From positions 18,561-82,560 of the forward strand of contig JAHEFF010000010.1 of assembly GCA_024640315.1 (NCBI GenBank): a DNA stretch of 64,000 nt, read 5' to 3'. The DNA comes from Woeseiaceae bacterium. Its GTDB lineage: Bacteria; Pseudomonadota; Gammaproteobacteria; Steroidobacterales; Woeseiaceae. The notes under the pieces were generated by a model. It ran no database searches, was not told the origin of the DNA, and saw only the letters and a program-made list of their open reading frames with translations. The position numbers were made by a program, and so were the translations under genes. The stretch's first letter is position 1; each line of letters begins with the position of its first letter. Shown here one piece after another: positions 1 through 11,041 of this stretch.

Positions 1-2
1 AG

Positions 3-74
3 GCCGACCTCGATCACCCTATTGAGAAAGTGGGTGCGAAATTGAGAGCCCAAATGGATTGGCTGGAAAACTAG
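3..74 (+). CDS. ilvC: Ketol-acid reductoisomerase, C-terminal end (partial)
   Basis: An open frame enters from the left edge and stops at the TAG at 72-74, giving 23 residues that end HPIEKVGAKLRAQMDWLEN. This resembles the conserved tail of class I IlvC proteins, where a (V)GxKLRxMMPW motif lies close to the C-terminus. IlvC makes 2,3-dihydroxy-isovalerate in valine/isoleucine synthesis, and an ilvC neighbour fits a leuA gene starting 27 bases later. Only the last residues are visible, so the call rests on a short match plus context. Confidence 0.6.
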   Translation, partial: ADLDHPIEKVGAKLRAQMDWLEN

Positions 75-101
75 CATTGCGTTTGGATACGGAGCGATAC
101 C

Positions 102-1670
<1,569 letters not shown>

Positions 1671-1762
1671 GCGAACTATCATGTTTACGGTAGATGCCAA
1701 GCACATCGGCACTTGTTAAGCTTCGCGGCTAGCCGACAGTCAAGAATGATGGAGTTAACTGA

Positions 1763-2722
1763 ATGAGTTTTGCAGGCGGAAAACTGATCTGGATGAACGG
1801 CCAGATGGTTCCTTGGGAACAGGCAACGGTGCATGTGATGGCGCACGCGCTCCATTACGGATCATCCGTTTTTGAAGGTATTCGCGTTTACAAGACGCCG
1901 GACGGCCCCCAGGTATTCAGGCTGACCGATCATATGCGGCGCTTTTACGATTCAGCTGCGATTTACCGTATGCCTGTCGGCTATGAATGCGACGAACTCG
2001 TCGAGGTGTGCAAGGAAGTTGTTCTGGCCAATGACCTGATGAATGGCGCATATATCCGACCGATCGCTTTTCGTGGTTACGGCGAGCCCGGCCTGGCGCC
2101 CAAACCGGATCATCCGGTCGACGTCGCCATTGCTGCGTGGGAATGGGGTGCGTACCTCGGAGCGGACGGTCTTGAGCAAGGCGTCGATGTTTGCATCTCG
2201 AGTTGGCAACGTGTTGCTGCGAACACAATACCAGCCATGGCCAAGGCCGGCGGCAACTACCTTTCCGGACAGCTAATCAGCACCGAAGCCAAACGGCTGG
2301 GCTTCGCGGAGGGGATCGCACTGTCAACGGATGGCACGGTCAGCGAAGGCGCCGGTGAAAACGTCTTTGTCATTCGGGACGGCAGAATTCTGACGCCGCC
2401 ATCCACATCCTCGATTCTCAGCGGCCTGACCCGCGACACTGTGATCAAACTGGCGGCACGAATCGGACTCACCGTCGAGGAAAAAGCGATCCCGCGGGAG
2501 GCACTCTACCTTGCCGACGAGATATTCTTCACCGGCACTGCCGCCGAGGTGACGCCAGTGCGCTCGGTCGATCGAATCGAAATTGGCCACGGACATCGCG
2601 GACCGATTACGAAGCAGCTGCAGGATGCTTTCTTCGGCCTGTTCACCGGGGAAACCGATGACAGTGACGGCTGGCTTGAGCCTGTTGGCGTGCAAACAGT
2701 CGCCGCAGCCGGCGGGACATAA
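1763..2722 (+). CDS. ilvE: Branched-chain amino acid aminotransferase
   Basis: IlvE is a PLP fold-type IV enzyme that interconverts Leu, Ile and Val with their 2-oxo acids. The 319-residue protein aligns end to end with E. coli IlvE from memory. Visible motifs are [14 protein letters not shown] (residues 28-41), [11 protein letters not shown] with catalytic Lys161, [14 protein letters not shown], and [13 protein letters not shown] near residue 266. An SD-like GGAG lies 8 bases before the ATG. It sits between leuA and leuC with only 11 bases to leuC, so it is probably cotranscribed with leuCDB and supplies the final step of the leucine pathway. Confidence 0.97.
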   Translation: MSFAGGKLIWMNGQMVPWEQATVHVMAHALHYGSSVFEGIRVYKTPDGPQVFRLTDHMRRFYDSAAIYRMPVGYECDELVEVCKEVVLANDLMNGAYIRPIAFRGYGEPGLAPKPDHPVDVAIAAWEWGAYLGADGLEQGVDVCISSWQRVAANTIPAMAKAGGNYLSGQLISTEAKRLGFAEGIALSTDGTVSEGAGENVFVIRDGRILTPPSTSSILSGLTRDTVIKLAARIGLTVEEKAIPREALYLADEIFFTGTAAEVTPVRSVDRIEIGHGHRGPITKQLQDAFFGLFTGETDDSDGWLEPVGVQTVAAAGGT

Positions 2723-2733
2723 GAATCTCGGGC

Positions 2734-4149
2734 GTGAGTTCAAGCACCGCTAAAACGCTTTTCGAAAAAGTATGGTCCGATCATCTCGTCCAGGACGAGA
2801 CGCCGGAAACCCCTGCTGTACTCTATATCGATCTGCACCTGATCCACGAAGTTACGACGCCGCAGGCCTTCACATTGCTACGGCAGAAAAATCTGGCTGT
2901 GCGACGCCCTGACCTGACCCTCGGAACGATGGACCATTCCACGCCGACAACACCGGTGCATTCATTCAAAGATCTCGCGGTAGTCGGCGAGAGCGCGGCC
3001 AAACAGGTCGTCGCCATGCAAGACAATTGCGCGGAGTTCGGTCTCGAGTTGCTCGGCTTCGAGAGCGATCAGCGCGGCATCGTCCATGTTATCGGACCTG
3101 AGCTCGGCGCGACGCAACCAGGCAAAACCATTGTATGCGGGGACAGCCACACCAGTACCCACGGCGCCTTTGGGGCCCTCGCCTTCGGCATCGGTACGAC
3201 CGAAGTCGGACATGTTCTCGCGACGCAATGCCTGCTGCAGCGCAAACCGAAAACGCTTTCAATCAATGTTAGCGGGGGCCTCCAGCCGGGCGTCACGGCA
3301 AAAGACGTTATTCTCGCGATTATTGGCCAGATTGGCGTCGATGGCGGGACCGGCCATTGCATTGAATATCGGGGCGCGGCGATCGAGTCAATGGATATGG
3401 AGGCACGCATGACGGTGTGCAATATGTCGATTGAGGCCGGCGCACGTGCCGGCATGATCGCACCGGACGAAATCACACTTGCCTACCTGGAGGGTAAGCC
3501 GCGGGTGCCGCAGGGTTCCGCCTGGAGTGTTGCCGCCGAACGCTGGCTATCTCTCAGGTCGGATCAGGGGGCGTCATACGACAAAACAGTCGACATTGAC
3601 GGAAGTAAATTGCAGCCGATGGTTACTTTTGGCACGAATCCCGGCATGGTCATTTCGGTTGCGGACCCGGTTCCGGACGCTGACGGTAACGCGAGTTTTC
3701 AAAAAGCGCTCGACTATATGCAGGTTGTACCCGGAAAACCGCTAAGCGAGTCACCGGTGGATGTCGTGTTCGTCGGTAGCTGCACTAATTCGCGAATTTC
3801 TGACTTGCAGCAGGCCGCCGATATTCTGCGCGGGCGTAAAGTTGCGGATGGGGTCCGTATGCTGGTTGTGCCTGGCTCGCAGCAGATCAAGAAGGAAGCA
3901 GAGGCCCTTGGCCTGGACAAGATATTTTCAGCATCCGGGGCTGAATGGCGGGAATCAGGGTGCTCAATGTGCCTCGGCATGAACGGCGATACCGTCCCAA
4001 AAGGTCAACTCAGCGTCAGTACAAGCAACAGAAATTTCGAGGGCCGACAGGGCATCGGTGCGCGAACCGTGCTGGCCAGCCCGATGACGGCGGCCGCTTC
4101 CGCCATCGAAGGCCGCGTTGCGGACCCTCGGCCATATCTGCGGGACTGA
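2734..4149 (+). CDS. leuC: 3-isopropylmalate dehydratase, large subunit
   Basis: LeuC is the iron-sulfur subunit of isopropylmalate isomerase, which converts 2- to 3-isopropylmalate with LeuD. The 471-residue protein carries the three 4Fe-4S ligands Cys350 (GSCTNSR), Cys410 and Cys413 ([10 protein letters not shown]). Other aconitase-family motifs are [13 protein letters not shown] (residues 135-147) and [12 protein letters not shown] near the C-terminus. The start is a GTG at 2734, the only start that gives the expected AKTLFEKVW beginning. leuD starts 3 bases after the stop, consistent with coupled translation of the two subunits. Confidence 0.97.
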   Translation: MSSSTAKTLFEKVWSDHLVQDETPETPAVLYIDLHLIHEVTTPQAFTLLRQKNLAVRRPDLTLGTMDHSTPTTPVHSFKDLAVVGESAAKQVVAMQDNCAEFGLELLGFESDQRGIVHVIGPELGATQPGKTIVCGDSHTSTHGAFGALAFGIGTTEVGHVLATQCLLQRKPKTLSINVSGGLQPGVTAKDVILAIIGQIGVDGGTGHCIEYRGAAIESMDMEARMTVCNMSIEAGARAGMIAPDEITLAYLEGKPRVPQGSAWSVAAERWLSLRSDQGASYDKTVDIDGSKLQPMVTFGTNPGMVISVADPVPDADGNASFQKALDYMQVVPGKPLSESPVDVVFVGSCTNSRISDLQQAADILRGRKVADGVRMLVVPGSQQIKKEAEALGLDKIFSASGAEWRESGCSMCLGMNGDTVPKGQLSVSTSNRNFEGRQGIGARTVLASPMTAAASAIEGRVADPRPYLRD

Positions 4150-4152
4150 GCC

Positions 4153-4737
4153 ATGGATGCTATCCGCAAACTCGAATCACGAACAGTGGTTTTGCCGGCA
4201 ACGGACATCGACACTGACCAGATTATCCCCGCCCGGTTTCTGACGACGACGTCCCGCGAGGGCCTTGGCGGCAACCTTTTTTACGACTGGCGCTTTGATG
4301 CCGACGGCAACGAGAACCCGGATTTTGTGCTGAACCAGGCGGAGTCAGCAGGCTGCACGGTGCTTGTCGCCGGCAGAAATTTTGGCTGCGGTTCTTCACG
4401 TGAACACGCGCCATGGGCTCTGCTCGATTATGGTTTGCGCGCTGTGATCAGTACAGAAATTGCCGATATCTTTCGCAGCAATTCGCTAAAGAACGGATTT
4501 CTCCCCATCGTCGTCGATGAGGCGACCCATGCCTGGTTACTCGACAATCCGGGTGTCCGGGTCAGCGTCGACGTGGAGAAGTCGACCGTCACGCTGCCCG
4601 GTGGAGCATCGGTTTCATTTCCAATCGACGATTTCGCCCGCTATTGCCTGTTAGAGGGCATCGACCAGCTGGGTTTCCTGCAAAAACATGAAGACGCCAT
4701 TCAAAAATTCGAGGAAGAAAGACCATGGAAGCCCTGA
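4153..4737 (+). CDS. leuD: 3-isopropylmalate dehydratase, small subunit
   Basis: LeuD is the swivel-domain partner of LeuC in isopropylmalate isomerase. At 194 residues it is close to the 201 of E. coli LeuD. The family signature [19 protein letters not shown] is at residues 76-94, and the N-terminal [14 protein letters not shown] segment is also typical. The end of the gene overlaps leuB by 13 bases, so LeuD and LeuB are very likely translated from one message. Confidence 0.97.
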   Translation: MDAIRKLESRTVVLPATDIDTDQIIPARFLTTTSREGLGGNLFYDWRFDADGNENPDFVLNQAESAGCTVLVAGRNFGCGSSREHAPWALLDYGLRAVISTEIADIFRSNSLKNGFLPIVVDEATHAWLLDNPGVRVSVDVEKSTVTLPGGASVSFPIDDFARYCLLEGIDQLGFLQKHEDAIQKFEEERPWKP

Positions 4738-5786
4738 TAACAGTTTTGCCAGGTGATGGAATCGGGCCTGAAGTGTGCTCCGCCGGCACGGAAGTACTGC
4801 AAGCTGTAGCAACGAAATACGGCCACCGCTTTGAATATTCCGAACAGCTCATCGGCGGAGCGGGTATTGACGCGGAGATGGATCCTTTTCCGGCGGCTAC
4901 GAAATCAAGTTGCGCGGAAAGTGACGCCGTTCTTCTTGGCGCTGTTGGCGGTCCGAAATGGTCCGATCCGAACGCAACGATTCGCCCCGAACAGGGCCTG
5001 CTCGCTTTGCGGGCAGCTATGGGCGTCTTTGCCAACATACGGCCGGTGAAGATCCTGGATGAACTTGCGGAGGCGTCACCGATCAAACGGGACCGCCTGA
5101 ACGGCGTGGATATCGTCGTCATCAGGGAACTGACCGGCGGCATTTATTTCGGAGAGAAGACACGCACCAAAGATTCTGCCTCAGATCTTTGCATCTACCA
5201 TCGTCACGAAGTGGAAAGAATAGTGCGCGTCGCGGCTAACCTGGCGAGGAGCCGACGGGGCAAGCTCTGTTCCATCGACAAAGCCAATGTCCTTGAGTCG
5301 TCGCGATTCTGGCGCGATGTGACCGTCACGACGATGGAAGCCGAATTTGCGGATGTTGAACTCGAGCACATGCTTGTCGATGCCGCCGCGATGCACCTGA
5401 TTAACCGTCCCGCGGACTTCGACGTAATGGTGACCGAAAACATGTTCGGCGACATCCTGACTGACGAGGCTTCGATGCTTGCCGGTTCGATGGGCATGCT
5501 GCCCTCCGCATCACTGGGGGAATCGAAATGCGGCCTTTATGAGCCAATCCATGGCTCGGCGCCGGATATCGCCGGCCGGGGGATCGCAAACCCTTGTGGA
5601 ATGATCGCCAGCACCGCGTTGCTGCTCCGGCACAGCCTGGGGCTTGATGACGAGGCCGCCGATGTTGAAGCGGCCATACGTCACGTTATTTCCGCGGGAG
5701 TTCGCACGGCCGACATCGCCGGACCGGGCGACTCGCCGGTCACCACTACGGAGATGGCAAACGCCATCATTCAGCAACTGCGCTGA
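4725..5786 (+). CDS. leuB: 3-isopropylmalate dehydrogenase
   Basis: LeuB oxidises and decarboxylates 3-isopropylmalate to 2-oxoisocaproate with NAD+. The 353-residue protein shows [10 protein letters not shown] at the N-terminus, [12 protein letters not shown] (substrate-loop Arg and Tyr), [11 protein letters not shown] with the catalytic Lys, [21 protein letters not shown] with the metal-binding Asp residues, and [14 protein letters not shown] for the cofactor. All are diagnostic of the beta-decarboxylating dehydrogenase family. It closes the leu cluster. Its last 20 bases overlap the 3' end of metB on the opposite strand, with no room for a separate intergenic terminator. Confidence 0.97.
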   Translation: MEALITVLPGDGIGPEVCSAGTEVLQAVATKYGHRFEYSEQLIGGAGIDAEMDPFPAATKSSCAESDAVLLGAVGGPKWSDPNATIRPEQGLLALRAAMGVFANIRPVKILDELAEASPIKRDRLNGVDIVVIRELTGGIYFGEKTRTKDSASDLCIYHRHEVERIVRVAANLARSRRGKLCSIDKANVLESSRFWRDVTVTTMEAEFADVELEHMLVDAAAMHLINRPADFDVMVTENMFGDILTDEASMLAGSMGMLPSASLGESKCGLYEPIHGSAPDIAGRGIANPCGMIASTALLLRHSLGLDDEAADVEAAIRHVISAGVRTADIAGPGDSPVTTTEMANAIIQQLR

Positions 5787-6963
5787 GCTCAGGATACTCC
5801 GCCGATCGTTGCGCGGCATTCAATGCCTGCAATACGTCAACGACCAGATCTTCGCTGCACTCAATACCAATTGAGAGACGCACGAGGTTCGGGCGTATTC
5901 CGGCTTTTTTGAGTGCCTCCTTACAAACCGGCGCATGGGTCATTGATTGCGGATGACACACGAGGCTTTCCACGCCGCCCAGAGACTCGGCCAGTGAGAA
6001 AAACCGGAGACTCTCAACGAAGGCTCTGACCGCCGCCTCCCCTCCGGCAATCTCAAAGCTGATCATTCCGCCGAAGCCTTTTTGTTGCTGCGCCGCAATA
6101 TCGTGACCTGGATGATGCCGAAGTCCCGGGTAATAAACCTGCTGCACCGCTGCATGCTCGTCCAGCAACGCCGCGAGGATATTCGCGTTCTTCTCGTGCT
6201 GCTGCATGCGCGCGTGGAGCGTTCGCACACCCCGCAGAGTCAGGTATGCGTCGAACGGCGCACCGGTTATGCCAAGGCAGTTTGCCCACCAGCCCAGTTT
6301 TTCAGCGAGTTCCGCGGTTGCGGCAACCACTGCACCGCCAACGACATCGCTATGACCATTGAGGTACTTCGTCGTTGAATGAATCACGATGTCGGCACCG
6401 AGCGAGATCGGCTGCTGCAGTGCAGGCGACAAAAAGGTGTTGTCGACGGCAAGCAGTGCGCCGCAGGCTTTTGCAGCCACTGACATCTCCTCAATGTCCA
6501 CAATGCGAAGTAACGGGTTCGACGGTGATTCAACCAGGATGAGCCGCGGGCTTCGTGCGCAGGCAGCGCGTACCGCAGTCTCGTCTGTCTGGTTTACGAA
6601 CTGAACGTCGAAATGCCCTTTTGCCGAAAGATTTTCAAACAATCTGTAGGTTCCGCCGTAGCAGTCGTGTGGCGCAACCAACAAGTCGCCCGGCTGCAGA
6701 AGCTGCAGAACCAGGTTCAGCGCCGCCATACCTGAAGATGTGACAACGGAACCGGCGCCACCTTCGAGTTGCGTCAATGCGTCGGCCAGTGCATCCCTGG
6801 TCGGATTTCCGCTGCGGGTGTAATCGTATTGGCGCTTTTCACCAAATTCGCTAAACGTAAAGTTGGAGGACAGGTGCAACGGCGGTACGACGGCGCCATG
6901 CTGTGTATCGGACTCGAGTGCCGCCCGCACTGCCGCAGTTGCTGAATCGGTTGAAAAGGTCAT
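5767..6963 (-). CDS. metB: Cystathionine gamma-synthase
   Basis: MetB is a PLP enzyme that joins an activated homoserine ester with cysteine to form cystathionine in methionine synthesis. The 398-residue protein resembles E. coli MetB throughout: [57 protein letters not shown] with catalytic Lys199, and [13 protein letters not shown] chose the ATG at 6963 because GGAG lies 8 bases upstream and the family N-terminus starts there. An in-frame GTG-type start at 7005 would add 14 unrelated residues. A SAM-I riboswitch in the leader supports a methionine-pathway role. Close relatives such as cystathionine gamma-lyase cannot be fully excluded. Confidence 0.92.
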   Translation of the reverse strand: MTFSTDSATAAVRAALESDTQHGAVVPPLHLSSNFTFSEFGEKRQYDYTRSGNPTRDALADALTQLEGGAGSVVTSSGMAALNLVLQLLQPGDLLVAPHDCYGGTYRLFENLSAKGHFDVQFVNQTDETAVRAACARSPRLILVESPSNPLLRIVDIEEMSVAAKACGALLAVDNTFLSPALQQPISLGADIVIHSTTKYLNGHSDVVGGAVVAATAELAEKLGWWANCLGITGAPFDAYLTLRGVRTLHARMQQHEKNANILAALLDEHAAVQQVYYPGLRHHPGHDIAAQQQKGFGGMISFEIAGGEAAVRAFVESLRFFSLAESLGGVESLVCHPQSMTHAPVCKEALKKAGIRPNLVRLSIGIECSEDLVVDVLQALNAAQRSAEYPELSAVAE

Positions 6964-6989
6964 GTGTTGATCTCCGCTGCATTCCTGTT

Positions 6990-7005
6990 GTGACCCCGGG
7001 GTCAC
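6990..7005 (-). repeat. Perfect 16-bp palindrome in the metB leader
   Basis: GTGACCCCGGGGTCAC is a perfect inverted repeat between the riboswitch aptamer and the metB ribosome binding site, about 26 bases upstream of the start codon. In RNA it would form a stable GC-rich stem. No T-run follows, so it is not a classical terminator. It may be part of the riboswitch expression platform or a protein site. Confidence 0.6.
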
Positions 7006-7096
7006 TCCCTGCTCATCGGATGCCTGCGAAAATCGCCAGGAGGCGTGCCGTGCCCGTCACATTCACCGGCTGCACCGGTCGCGTGTTGCTACGACA

Positions 7097-7206
7097 CTCA
7101 TCTCTCGAAGTCCAGGACCCCGCAGGAGTTGGCACCTTTTCGGGATGGTTGGTCCCGATGGTTGCCCCGGCTTCACTGGGCCTTTCCCTCAGCCGGTCTC
7201 GATGAG
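7097..7206 (-). promoter_or_regulatory. SAM-I (S-box) riboswitch aptamer
   Basis: Read on the minus strand, the segment starts CTCATCGAGA and ends AGAGATGAG, so CTCATC and GATGAG form the closing P1 helix. Between them lie the S-box signatures GAGGGAAAGGCCC, GTGAAGCC, GGGGCAACC and GGTGCCAACTCCTGC, in the right order and spacing for an aptamer of about 110 nt. These residues build the kink-turn, pseudoknot and SAM-binding core in known SAM-I riboswitches. It lies 133 bases before metB, where SAM would reduce expression of methionine synthesis. The expression platform is unclear because there is no strong T-run before the start codon. Confidence 0.95.
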
Positions 7207-7214
7207 TTCGGTGC

Positions 7215-7244
7215 AGTCTAAGATTGCCGCGAATCTCGCGTCAA
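7215..7244 (-). promoter_or_regulatory. Sigma-70 type promoter for the riboswitch-metB transcript
   Basis: On the minus strand, TTGACG (7244-7239) is separated by 18 bases from TAGACT (7220-7215). Transcription would start a few bases before the aptamer P1 strand at 7206, which is the expected arrangement. The rest of the intergenic stretch to 7344 shows no gene. Confidence 0.75.
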
Positions 7245-7344
7245 GCCGAATGGCGAAAAAAAACGAACTCATAAAAGGATATTGGTATGTGTTTATGTTT
7301 CAACCCCAACCCGCCGGGTCCCCTGACCTGCTTAATTTTTGTGC

Positions 7345-7373
7345 TTGCATCCGACCGAAATCTGTCATAGTGT
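7345..7373 (+). promoter_or_regulatory. Promoter of the his operon
   Basis: TTGCAT (7345-7350) is separated by 17 bases from TAGTGT (7368-7373). The predicted start near 7380 leaves a leader of only about 20 bases before the ATG at 7401, with no recognisable SD. The -10 box overlaps the inverted-repeat operator, which fits repression by the product of the first gene. Confidence 0.6.
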
Positions 7374-7404
7374 ACTAGCGCGTTAATACATGAATACACT
7401 ATGA
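7365..7404 (+). promoter_or_regulatory. TrpR-type operator and outer inverted repeat
   Basis: Two nested signals are visible. An outer 10-bp perfect inverted repeat, TCATAGTGTA (7365-7374) and TACACTATGA (7395-7404), spans 40 bp and includes the start codon of the regulator. Inside, GTACTAG (7372-7378), CGCG and TTAATAC (7383-7389) resemble the E. coli trp operator consensus GTACTAG-TTAA-CTAGTAC with 5 of 7 bases in the second half-site. Because the next gene encodes a TrpR-like protein, autoregulation of the his operon is a strong inference. Confidence 0.65.
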
Positions 7405-7739
7405 AACCGAACCGCGACGACTCCGAAGGCTACAAAAAGCGCACTGAAGATGCGCTGTTTCGGGCCGTCATGTCTTTGAATGACATTCACGAGTGCCGAA
7501 ATTTCTTCAAGGATCTGTGCACGCCCGCGGAGCTGCAGGCTCTTGTTGACCGGTGGCAGGTCGTCGAGTTGCTGCAACAAGACCTTCCCTATCGCCGAAT
7601 CCACGATCTAACGGGCGTGAGCGTCACCACCATCGGCAGAGTCGCACGCTGTCTCGCTGATGGCTTCGGCGGATACGAAGCCGCCCTCGAACACACTCCG
7701 GATACGCATCGCCCGCGCAAATCCAGCGCTTCTCAATAA
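7401..7739 (+). CDS. TrpR-like regulator (YerC/YecD family), probable his repressor
   Basis: The 112-residue protein belongs to the YerC/YecD branch of the TrpR superfamily: an all-helical repressor with LCTPAELQALVDRWQVVELL followed by the helix-turn-helix YRRIHDLTGVSVTTIGRVARCL (about residues 64-85). It is a DNA-binding dimer in known relatives. The gene sits 10 bases upstream of hisG and has a TrpR-like operator over its own start. Comparative regulon work has proposed TrpR-family regulators called HisR for histidine genes, and I infer that role with histidine as likely co-effector. The C-terminal 25 residues are basic and not conserved. Confidence 0.85.
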   Translation: MKPNRDDSEGYKKRTEDALFRAVMSLNDIHECRNFFKDLCTPAELQALVDRWQVVELLQQDLPYRRIHDLTGVSVTTIGRVARCLADGFGGYEAALEHTPDTHRPRKSSASQ

Positions 7740-7749
7740 GGAAATCAAC

Positions 7750-8652
7750 ATGGACACCACTGAGCAGCGCATAAAAATTGCGGTGCAGAAATCTGGACGC
7801 CTGACTGATCACTCCCGTGATCTTCTGGAGCGCTGCGGGCTCAAATTAACGCAAAGCAAGGATCAGTTGTTTTGCTATGGCGAGAACATGCCGGTCGATC
7901 TGCTACTGGTTCGCGACGACGATATTCCTGGCCTCGTCAGCGACGATGTGTGCGACCTGGGAATTGTGGGACTCAATGTTGTAAACGAAAAGCGACTCGC
8001 GCTTGAGCAAAGCGGAAAGGATGCGCTCTTTGACCAGGTTTTTGAGCTCGACTTCGGTCACTGCCGCCTGTCTGTTGCCGCCCCTGAAGACGTGGAATAC
8101 TCGGGTGCCAAATCGTTACAAGGGAAACGCATCGCAACCAGCTATGTGGCGACACTGACGGACTACCTGCAACGAAACGGAATCGACGCAGAGATCGTTT
8201 ACTTCTCCGGCGCGGTCGAAATTGCGCCCAAACTCGGCAAGGCTGATTTCATTTGTGACCTCGTTTCAAGTGGCGCCACGCTCACAGCGAATCATCTTGG
8301 CGAGGTCGAAACAGTCCTGGAAAGCGAAGCCGTCGTCATTCAAACCCGGGAACCGCTGTCAGATTCCAAACAGGAATGGGTCAATCGGATTCTGCAACGC
8401 CTGGATGGCGTCCTGCAGGTCCGGGAAAGCAAGTACATTATGCTGCATGCTCCAAGAGCGGCGCTCGCGGAAATATCCGCACTGCTGCCCGGCGCGGAGT
8501 CTCCGACGGTCATCCCCCTTGACGGCAGCGGCGACAAAGTCGCTGTTCATGCCGTCTGCCGCGAGACTGTCTTCTGGGAAACACTGGAAAACCTGAAGGC
8601 CGCAGGCGCAAGCTCCCTGCTTGTACTGCCGGTCGAGAAAATGCTGGCCTGA
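7750..8652 (+). CDS. hisG: ATP phosphoribosyltransferase (long form)
   Basis: HisG joins ATP and PRPP, the first and feedback-controlled step of histidine synthesis. The 300-residue protein is the long, homohexameric form that carries a C-terminal histidine-binding domain and needs no HisZ. Motifs are RIKIAVQKSGRLTDHSRDLL at the N-terminus, ENMPVDLLLVRDDDIPGLV, and the PRPP-loop region ICDLVSSGATLTANHL. ESKYIMLHAPRAAL and SSLLVLPVEKML fall in the regulatory domain. The ATG at 7750 has AAGGAA 7 bases upstream. A longer frame open from 7660 overlaps the regulator gene and is not used. Confidence 0.97.
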   Translation: MDTTEQRIKIAVQKSGRLTDHSRDLLERCGLKLTQSKDQLFCYGENMPVDLLLVRDDDIPGLVSDDVCDLGIVGLNVVNEKRLALEQSGKDALFDQVFELDFGHCRLSVAAPEDVEYSGAKSLQGKRIATSYVATLTDYLQRNGIDAEIVYFSGAVEIAPKLGKADFICDLVSSGATLTANHLGEVETVLESEAVVIQTREPLSDSKQEWVNRILQRLDGVLQVRESKYIMLHAPRAALAEISALLPGAESPTVIPLDGSGDKVAVHAVCRETVFWETLENLKAAGASSLLVLPVEKMLA

Positions 8653-8654
8653 CG

Positions 8655-9968
8655 ATGTCCATTCAGATTACAAACTGGAAACAGGCATCAGCCGCGGATC
8701 GCGATATCGCACTGTCGCGTCCCGCTCAACGTAATGATCAGGAGCTCCGCAGCAAGGTTCGCGAGATTGTTCGGGACGTGCGCAATCGTGGCGACGCGGC
8801 GCTCATTGAACTCACGCAGAAATATGATGGCGCGACTTTGGGGTCGCTCAAAGTCGGTCCGGCTGAATATTCGGCGGCGGTAGCGGAACTGAACGGACCG
8901 CAAATCGACGCGATAGACGTTGCCATCCGGAACGTTCGACAATTTCATCAGGCGCAGCTTCCCACGCCGATTCTCGTAGAGACGATGCCGGGCGTTTGTT
9001 GCGAGCGCGTCAGCCACCCGATTGACGCCGTCGGTCTATATGTGCCCGCAGGCACAGCCCCTCTGCCTTCTGCGGCAATCATGCTCGCTGTGCCAGCTGC
9101 AATCGCAAATTGCCCTACCAGGGTCCTTTGCACACCGCCGCGTCCAGATGGCACAGCAGACTCTGCGGTGCTGGTCGCCGCAAAGAGAGCCGGGATCAAA
9201 GATGTATTCAAGGTAGGCGGCGCGCAGGCCATCGCCGCGATGGCCTTTGGCACCAGGTCTGTGCCGCGGGTCAACAAAATTTTCGGCCCCGGAAACGCCT
9301 GGGTTACGGAAGCGAAGTCGCAGGTCGCCAGCGACTCCCGCGGTGCCGCTACCGACATGCCGGCAGGACCATCAGAAGTGCTGGTCATTGCCGACAAGAA
9401 TGCGAATGCCGAATTCGTTGCCGCCGACCTGCTCTCCCAGGCGGAACATGGCGTTGACTCACAGGTGCTGCTCCTGACGAATGACCAAACCCTTGCGGAG
9501 AGGGTTGTGGCGGAGATAGATGAGCAACTGTCCACGCTCAGCCGCCGCGAGATTGCAGCGCAATCCATTGCCAACAGTCGCGTCATCGTAACCAACGATC
9601 TTGAAACGGCGTTTGAAATCAGCAATCTTTATGCACCGGAGCATCTCATTCTTCATTTCGAACAAGCCAGGGATGCGCTGCCACGAATCCGCAATGCCGG
9701 GTCCGTATTTGTCGGACCATGGTCGCCAGAATCGGTAGGCGACTATTGCAGCGGAACGAATCACGTGCTGCCTACTTACGGTTACGCGAGAAGCTACAGC
9801 GGTCTGTCAGTAGATCAGTTTATGCGCCAGATGACCATCCAGGAACTGACCCGTGACGGGCTGAGCTCGCTTGGCAACACTGTCATCACGTTGGCGGAAC
9901 TTGAGGGACTTGACGCACACGCTGCAGCTGTTCAGCGCCGACTCAATGACGTCGAGAGAGAAGCATGA
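8655..9968 (+). CDS. hisD: Histidinol dehydrogenase
   Basis: HisD is a zinc enzyme that oxidises histidinol to histidine in two NAD+-dependent steps. The 437-residue protein matches the family length. It has PAGTAPLPSAAIMLAVPA, the signature FGPGNAWVTEAKSQV, and DMPAGPSEVLVIAD. The active-site region is SQAEHGVDSQVLL, and SGTNHVLPTYGYARSYSG lies near the C-terminus. It begins 2 bases after the hisG stop and overlaps hisC by the ATGA tetranucleotide, so translation is coupled. Confidence 0.97.
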   Translation: MSIQITNWKQASAADRDIALSRPAQRNDQELRSKVREIVRDVRNRGDAALIELTQKYDGATLGSLKVGPAEYSAAVAELNGPQIDAIDVAIRNVRQFHQAQLPTPILVETMPGVCCERVSHPIDAVGLYVPAGTAPLPSAAIMLAVPAAIANCPTRVLCTPPRPDGTADSAVLVAAKRAGIKDVFKVGGAQAIAAMAFGTRSVPRVNKIFGPGNAWVTEAKSQVASDSRGAATDMPAGPSEVLVIADKNANAEFVAADLLSQAEHGVDSQVLLLTNDQTLAERVVAEIDEQLSTLSRREIAAQSIANSRVIVTNDLETAFEISNLYAPEHLILHFEQARDALPRIRNAGSVFVGPWSPESVGDYCSGTNHVLPTYGYARSYSGLSVDQFMRQMTIQELTRDGLSSLGNTVITLAELEGLDAHAAAVQRRLNDVEREA

Positions 9969-11041
9969 CGAGCGTACCGGTTGCACGCGAAGACATTCTC
10001 GCGCTGCGAAGCTATAAAGCGGGCGCCCAGGTCGACGATACAATTCGGCTGAATGCTAACGAAGCGCCGCAGTCTCACTGGCTTGATGGTGAGCACTCCG
10101 CGCTAAACCGCTACCCCGAAGTTCATCCGCTGACCTTGCGAAAGCGGATGGCCGAATTGTTCGACGTACCGACAAACAACCTCCTGGTAACCCGTGGCAG
10201 CAGTGAAGCGATTGACGTACTAATTCGCGCCTGGTGCCGCGCTTACCGCGACAGCTTGATTACCACGCCGCCTACGTTCGAAATGTATCGGGTTTATGCC
10301 GATATTCAGGGGGTGGAGAGGATTGACGTCCCACTCGACGCAGATCAGGATTTTGCATTGGATGCGGACGCTGTAATCGACAGTTGCACGGATTCGACCA
10401 AGCTGATTTTCATTTGCTCGCCAAATAACCCGACAGGGACGCTCGTCCCAGAAGATGACATTCTGAAGATTATCGAAGCACGGCAGCAAAAGTCCCTGGT
10501 CATAGTCGACGAAGCCTATATCGAGTTTGCGGCGCGGAACTCGATGGCAGACCTGGTTCAGGAATACGACAACCTCGTTATCCTGCGGACCTTATCCAAA
10601 GCGCACGCACTTGCCGGTGCGCGCTGTGGCGCCGCCATCGCCTGCGAGGAAGTTGTCGACGTCATGAGCAAGGTACTGCCGCCCTACTCTTTTCCGACGC
10701 CGGTTATCGATAACGTAATGAACGCCCTGGCAGGCGATCGCCTGAATAAATCGGCCGAGGCTGTCGCGGGGATCATCGCTGAGCGCGATCGCATTCAGGC
10801 AACATTACCCTCGATCTCCTGCATCACGAATTTCTGGCCGAGCCAGTCCAATTTCCTGCTTGTGCGTTTCCAGGACCTTGCCGGTATCCAGGACCATCTG
10901 TTCGAACATCGAATCCTCATCCGCGATTTCGGCAGCTACCCCGGGCTCGACAACTGCGCCCGGATAACCATTGGAACTGCGGATGAAAACAACGCTTTGC
11001 TAGATGCATTGAACACCTATGGAGACCCCAGAAGTGGCTGA
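9965..11041 (+). CDS. hisC: Histidinol-phosphate aminotransferase
   Basis: HisC transfers an amino group from glutamate to imidazole-acetol phosphate. The 358-residue protein is a fold-type I PLP enzyme with RLNANEAP near the N-terminus, [23 protein letters not shown], and the PLP-lysine motif [15 protein letters not shown] with Lys212. It overlaps hisD by 4 bases and hisB by 23 bases. The overlap with hisB is unusually long, but the HisB N-terminus is well matched from the same ATG. Confidence 0.97.
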   Translation: MTSVPVAREDILALRSYKAGAQVDDTIRLNANEAPQSHWLDGEHSALNRYPEVHPLTLRKRMAELFDVPTNNLLVTRGSSEAIDVLIRAWCRAYRDSLITTPPTFEMYRVYADIQGVERIDVPLDADQDFALDADAVIDSCTDSTKLIFICSPNNPTGTLVPEDDILKIIEARQQKSLVIVDEAYIEFAARNSMADLVQEYDNLVILRTLSKAHALAGARCGAAIACEEVVDVMSKVLPPYSFPTPVIDNVMNALAGDRLNKSAEAVAGIIAERDRIQATLPSISCITNFWPSQSNFLLVRFQDLAGIQDHLFEHRILIRDFGSYPGLDNCARITIGTADENNALLDALNTYGDPRSG

